DNA of 64,000 bases from Rotaria sordida (lineage: Eukaryota > Rotifera > Eurotatoria > Philodinida > Philodinidae): contig CAJNOL010000463.1 of assembly GCA_905250125.1 (NCBI GenBank), forward strand, positions 1-64,000, written 5' to 3'. Numbering within the stretch: the first letter of the stretch is position 1; the number at the start of each line of letters is the position of its first letter. The position numbers and the translations under genes were made by a program. The notes below the pieces were generated by a model. That model did not search any database. It worked only from the letters and a program-made list of their open reading frames with translations, and had not been told where the DNA came from. Shown here in pieces: positions 59,452-64,000 of the stretch.

Positions 59452-60985
59452 CAATCGATCGGTCGTATGAAGTGAGCCAAAGTTGGCGTGAGCCAAAGTG
59501 GAGTCCATTAGTCCATACTATACCCACTGTAAATATATAGTACTCTAGCACCGGAAGTATCTTTCCCACAACAGAACAATACTACTCACAACTCAGAAGT
59601 GCTATTCCCAAAACAGAACAAAAGTACTCACTACCCGGAAGTGCCATTCCCATAACAGAACAACAGCACTTCCGGGTAGTGAGTACTTTTGTTCTGTTAT
59701 GGGAATAACACTTCCGGGTAGATGAGTACGTTTGTTCTGTGTTGGGAATGATACTTCCGGGTTGTGAGTATTATTGTTCTGTTTTGGGAAAACGATTGGA
59801 TGACGGTAAAGTAACGGCTCGCATTTTGATTGATTCATTTTCCCTATATGAAGTGAACCACAATTTTCTGGTTAGCATGTTTGGCTCACTTCACACGACC
59901 CAATCGATCGGGAAATTGTTCCACTTCAAGAAGAAATGCTTTACCCCACAAAAAGTCATGCATTACAAGGAGAAATGGAAAAAGCACTATATATATGCAT
60001 CGATGACTCATTGTTCTCCTACATATATTCCATTTCTCAGTGTCTATTATACATTTTCACTGGAAAGGATAGAAACGGTTCATTCATTTCTCCTAGAAAC
60101 TTTTCCATTCCTACTGGAGAAAATCCATTTCTACTAGAATTTCACCTTAAAATGAAAAAATAAATTTATTCATTTCTTCCTCTAATTTAAGAATAACTTG
60201 ATCGATTTCTCCTTATATGTTTTACATTTCTCCTTGTGAGAGTAGAAATGGATCATGGATTTCTGTTCAAAAATTTTATATTTCTGCTGGAGAAAATCCA
60301 TTTGTACTAGAAGTTTTCCTTAAAGTGAAAAAATAAATTTATTCATTTTTCCTTATAATGTAAGAATAAGTTGATCGATTTCTCCTTGTGACGGTAGAAA
60401 TGGATCATGGATTCCTGTTCAAAAATTTTGTATTTCTGCTGGAGAAAATCTATTTCTACAGGAATTTCTCCTTAAAGTGAAAAAATAAATTTATTCATTT
60501 CTCCTTATAATGTAAGAATAAGTTCATCGATTTCTCCTTGTGAGGGTAGAAATGGATTATGGGTTTCTGTTGAACAATTTTGTATTTCTGCTGGAGAAAA
60601 TCCATTTCTACTAGAATTCCTCCTTAAAGTGAAAAAATAAATTTATTAATTTCTCCTTATAATGTAAGAATAAGTTTATCGATTTCTCCTTGTGAGGGTA
60701 GAAATGGATTATGGATTTCTGTTGAAAAATTTTATATTTCTGCTGGAGAAAATCTATTTCTACTAGAAGTTCTCCTTAAAGTGAAAAAATTGATTTATTC
60801 ATTTCTCCTTATAATGTAAGAATGATCTGAACGATTTGTCCTGATATCTTATACATTTCTGCTTGTGAGGATGAATGTGGTTGATGCGTTTTTAATCGAA
60901 AAGGTCAGTATGGAAAGCGTTTCTGCTTGACTTTGTGTGGGGTAAAGGATTTCTGCTGTAAGTGGAGCAATTTCTCGATTTTGGG
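59452..60985. repeat. Composite element: nested inverted repeats around a 152-bp tandem array
   Basis: Three layers are visible. (1) An outer inverted pair, about 59455-59482 and 59880-59907 (GAAGTGAGCCAAA / TTTGGCTCACTTC, with CGATCG). (2) Between them, 59540-59795 is a palindromic minisatellite of about 45-bp units with CTTCCGGGTAGTGAGTA and TTGTTCTGTTATGGGAA, left copies inverted relative to right copies. (3) A second inverted pair, about 59905-59960 and 60931-60980 (GAAATGCTTTACCCCAC and complement), encloses a tandem array at about 60060-60860. Landmarks GTGAAAAAATAAATTTATT recur at 60327, 60479 and 60631, and a variant at 60783, exactly 152 bp apart; the first unit is 173 bp. Open frames at 59739-60137 are artefacts of the repeat. 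Confidence 0.75.
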
Positions 60986-61904
60986 GGATATCGTCCAGCC
61001 CTCACTTTGAACTATCACAATGAATATATTTACACATATAAATCTCACAATGAATTTAATAGACGAAAATCGATTAAAAATGTTTAATCATAGGAATTAT
61101 TTACTAATGATTACACTTAATTTGTATGATAATCAATATTAATATTATTTCTATCTCATTTATCTATATTTTAATGAACAATAAATCTGACATGAGTATT
61201 AGTACGAAATTTTTGTACCTTGATTTTATCGAGCGTAACAATTAACGTCGTAATATTCTGATTATGACCTGATGATAATTTTCTCTTTTAAATTACATAT
61301 GTGATATAAATAAAAAAACGAATTTATTCAAATAAATCGACACGGTTTATTTATCCATTATTATCAAGATGAGTAATGTGATTCGAATGTGAAATTGAAA
61401 AAAATATTTTTTTTTTGACCAAAGACAAATAACTTGATTAGTTTTTACGTTTGTATTCGATAAATAAATTCTAGAATTTATATATAAAATTAAATTATAA
61501 GAGAAAATTATCAAGTGAGTGAATGCGATTATACCAGTAGAAACAACTCAAATTTTTACTTCTTTATTTCTAAATGCAGATAAAATTAAATAATTTATTA
61601 GAAAATGTTCATCTATTTTGTCATCATACAATATTATCTGAAACTGTAAGAGTTCATTTGATTAATAACAAATAACAATTGATCCGTCTGTCGCGAGTAT
61701 CTGAAGCAAAATTTCCATCATCCAATAATCAATAAATTTTTGTGTGATCAAATATCATTGTTTTTCCATGTAAATGCTTGTCCTTCAAAGATCAAAACAA
61801 CATTGTCTTCACTTCAAGTTATAGTATAAAATAAGTGTATTATTTAAAACTTTTCTGATTCTAAATATTTTGCCTATTGATTTATTAATCTTAGAGAAAA
61901 GCAT
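60986..61904. other. Gene-free A+T-rich stretch
   Basis: About 900 bp between two repeat elements. I see neither coding exons nor internal repeats. Confidence 0.5.
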
Positions 61905-62592
61905 ATATAGTGGGTCCCAAAATTGTTTAACAAGATGTAATTTGGATTTTTTTTCATAGTCTTAAGTGCTAGAAAGAATCCAAATAGTGATTTGAATAGA
62001 GAATATTGTTGCCAACAAGAATTCGACAAAATGATAACTATCGTGAATTATCCCAAAGTAGGGTTTCTGGAAAACCAAAACCCTGCTTTTCCAACATCCA
62101 GAACTCGTAACAGAAAACTTGTTTTAACAGTCTAGAATTATAGAGCAGCCAATTCTCTACAAAATAAGACGTCTTCAAGCTTTCTACGACCTTCCATTCA
62201 AAAGCTATAAGCATCACAAAAATCGAGCAAAAGTGAAATTTATGGGAAAATCGACTAAAAAATGCATTTTTTCGATTTTTGTGATGCTTATAACTTTTGG
62301 AGAGAAGGTCGTAGAAAGCTCGAAGACGTCTTATTTTGCAGAGAATTGGCTACTCTATAATTCTAGACTGTTAAAAAAGTTTTCTGTTGTGGCTTTTGGA
62401 CGTTGAAAAATTAGGATTTAGGTTTTCCAGAAACCCTACTTTGGAAAAATTCATGATGGTTATCATTTTGTCAAATTCTTGTTGGCAACAATATTCTCCA
62501 TTCAAATCACTATTTGAATTCTTTCTAGCACCTAAGGCTACGAAAAAAAATCCAAATTACATCTTGTTGAACAATTTTGGGACCCGCTATAT
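61905..62592. mobile_element. 690-bp palindromic non-autonomous transposon
   Basis: Arms 61905-62225 and 62270-62592 are inverted copies over nearly their full length. Ends read ATATAGTGGGTCCCAAAATT on the left and, inverted, ATATAGCGGGTCCCAAAATT on the right. Further paired blocks include GATGTAATTTGGATT, TTGTTGGCAACAATATTCTC, TAATTCTAGACTGTT and GAAGACGTCTTATTTTG. Ends embedded in TATATA suggest a TA target site (Tc1/mariner-like). No transposase. A relative lies at 39070-39480. Confidence 0.75.
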
Positions 62593-64000
62593 ATGACTAA
62601 ATCTATATAAAAATAAAATTGATTCATTATATTGAATATTTAAATTGCTCTTTTTTTTTTGTTTCATCATCAAGAAAAACTTCGTCGGTTAACACTAAAT
62701 CTTTGATATATAAATAAATTAAAAGAGTTTTCTTTAATATAAAAATCAAAATTATTTAATAAAATCGAGAGAAAAACAATTATTTTTTTTTAATAGTACT
62801 TATTTTCAGATTAAATTAATCAATAGAATTTTCATGATATAAAAAAAAAGAATCTTTATTTACAACCATACAATAACATCATTTCTTTAAATATGGAAAT
62901 TCAAATAAACACAGTATAAAATAGAGGGAAGGAAGGAGAAGAAGATTTCTTAAAAATGAGAATCTATTGTGAATAGATTGACTTTCTATTTTTAAGATTC
63001 AATATTTATCTATCGGACAAAATAAAAAAATTCGTCAAAAATGTAACTCATATATAAAATGAACCACAGAAGTTTCAGACACTTTTTACTGCCCTGTCTT
63101 TTTTGAAATGCAAGGAGGTAAATGATATATTTTGAGTGCTGTATAAAGCTAGAATCAAGATCTATACAACCCATATATTCTAGATCTAATTGAGTGTAGC
63201 ATGAAGGAAAAAAAAAGGAATTTCAATTCTTTCTCTAGCAAACAAAAGTTTATAACACTTTTAGTATTTTACCAATTATATCATTATAAAAAATATACCA
63301 TTAGATGCAGAATTGCACGTCCTACATTTTAGTATGAAAAATTTTGACCAATTATTATTTACTACGTAGAGGAATATTTTTGTTACAAAGACCATTATAA
63401 GTTTTGTAGTAATTTATAACTTAAGAATAGGATATATGAGAATTTTATAGTACATATATCATTAGGCAGAGGAAGTTTTCCTCTACAAACCTATACATAT
63501 CTCGTTCTGGAGCAAAAAGCTTATAGCCACCTTTGATTTTCAAATATTCTATTAGAAAGAGCATTGAAAACTGAATAACACTGTTTAAAAAATTTTGCAT
63601 TTTGCAGAGCACACTTTGCTTTATCAAAACAAATCTTTCAATCATCAGATATAACACTCTGAAAATATTAAGATATGGATTAAGTGAAAAGCAGCTGAAA
63701 ATCATCGTTAAAATTAATGATCAAAGATAAAAGAGTTATATCAGATGATTGATACATTGTACAGAAGATTGTAAGATCTTTTTTATTATCAATAGAATTT
63801 TAGTTAAAATGTTTTGAAAAAGAATTCTATTATAAAGAATTATTGGAAAACAAAAATACACAATGTTATTCAGTTTTCAATGTTTTTTTTCTATAATTGT
63901 GAACTAGCTAACATTTTATTTCAAATTTATTTTAGAAGGCAAAAAGAAATTAAAATAACTACCTTAAAGTGCCAATCATTAATGGTAATATGCAAATTAT
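62593..64000. other. Gene-free A+T-rich end of the window
   Basis: No exon, RNA gene or repeat recognised. A small hairpin (GAATCTATTGTGAATAGATT) occurs near 62961. The 86-codon minus-strand frame at 63445-63705 has no motif. Confidence 0.5.

Noticed and set aside
59739..60137. Plus-strand 132-codon open frame
   Set aside because: It runs through the minisatellite and the start of the 152-bp array; no protein character.
1..64000. CRISPR arrays, operons, bacterial promoters, tRNA or rRNA genes
   Set aside because: Spliced eukaryotic genes throughout; no direct-repeat/spacer array and no cloverleaf or rRNA sequence recognised by eye. A tRNA scan would be needed to exclude tRNAs formally.

Overview
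The window is about 75% A+T by eye, and every gene in it is a split animal gene with GT-AG introns. Most introns are 50-120 bp; a minority are 1-3 kb and filled with repeats. The gene set (rotifer-style rhodopsin-class receptors, Tubby-like protein, DHHC acyltransferase, tryptophan hydroxylase, SOL/CAPN15-type calpain, TRPV channel, TIR-SAM protein) together with a sterol-glucosyltransferase-type enzyme that most animals lack points to a bdelloid rotifer (Rotaria/Adineta-like). The species assignment is inference; no rRNA or mitochondrial sequence is present to settle it.

Layout. 1-13 kb: two 7TM receptor genes (1081-2399 minus; 10450-11466 plus) separated by 8 kb of gene-poor A+T-rich DNA with a foldback element. 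14-18.5 kb: a three-exon gene joining a glycosidase-type sugar-binding fold, a sterol-glucosyltransferase domain and a VPS13/ATG2-like tail. 21-27 kb (minus): a tiny Pmp3 proteolipid gene and a 14-exon Tubby-like gene. 28-32 kb (plus): a six-exon Golgi-type DHHC palmitoyltransferase, divergent from the Tubby gene. 32-42 kb (minus): an 11-exon tryptophan hydroxylase, convergent with the DHHC gene. One of its introns holds a 396-codon same-strand ORF that can splice in phase onto the catalytic exons. 43-45.5 kb (minus): a calpain-like protease. 46-52.5 kb (minus): a TRPV channel. 53-56.4 kb (plus): an alpha-solenoid/TIR/SAM protein, divergent from the channel. 56.4-64 kb: no gene recognised, but a composite tandem/inverted repeat and a large palindromic element.

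The neighbours do not form a pathway. Several could meet in sensory/neuronal biology (serotonin synthesis, TRPV channel, Tubby membrane trafficking, peptide-type receptors, calpain SOL), but that is only a thematic link. The features I consider most worth following are the alternative N-terminus of the hydroxylase, the three-part glucosyltransferase, the TIR-SAM protein with an intact candidate NADase glutamate, the calpain whose catalytic Asn is Asp, and a set of transposon-like palindromes that account for much of the long-intron sequence.

Exon boundaries were read by eye from splice signals, reading phase and protein-family continuity; all multi-exon models below sum to whole codon numbers. 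No transcript or database evidence was available.
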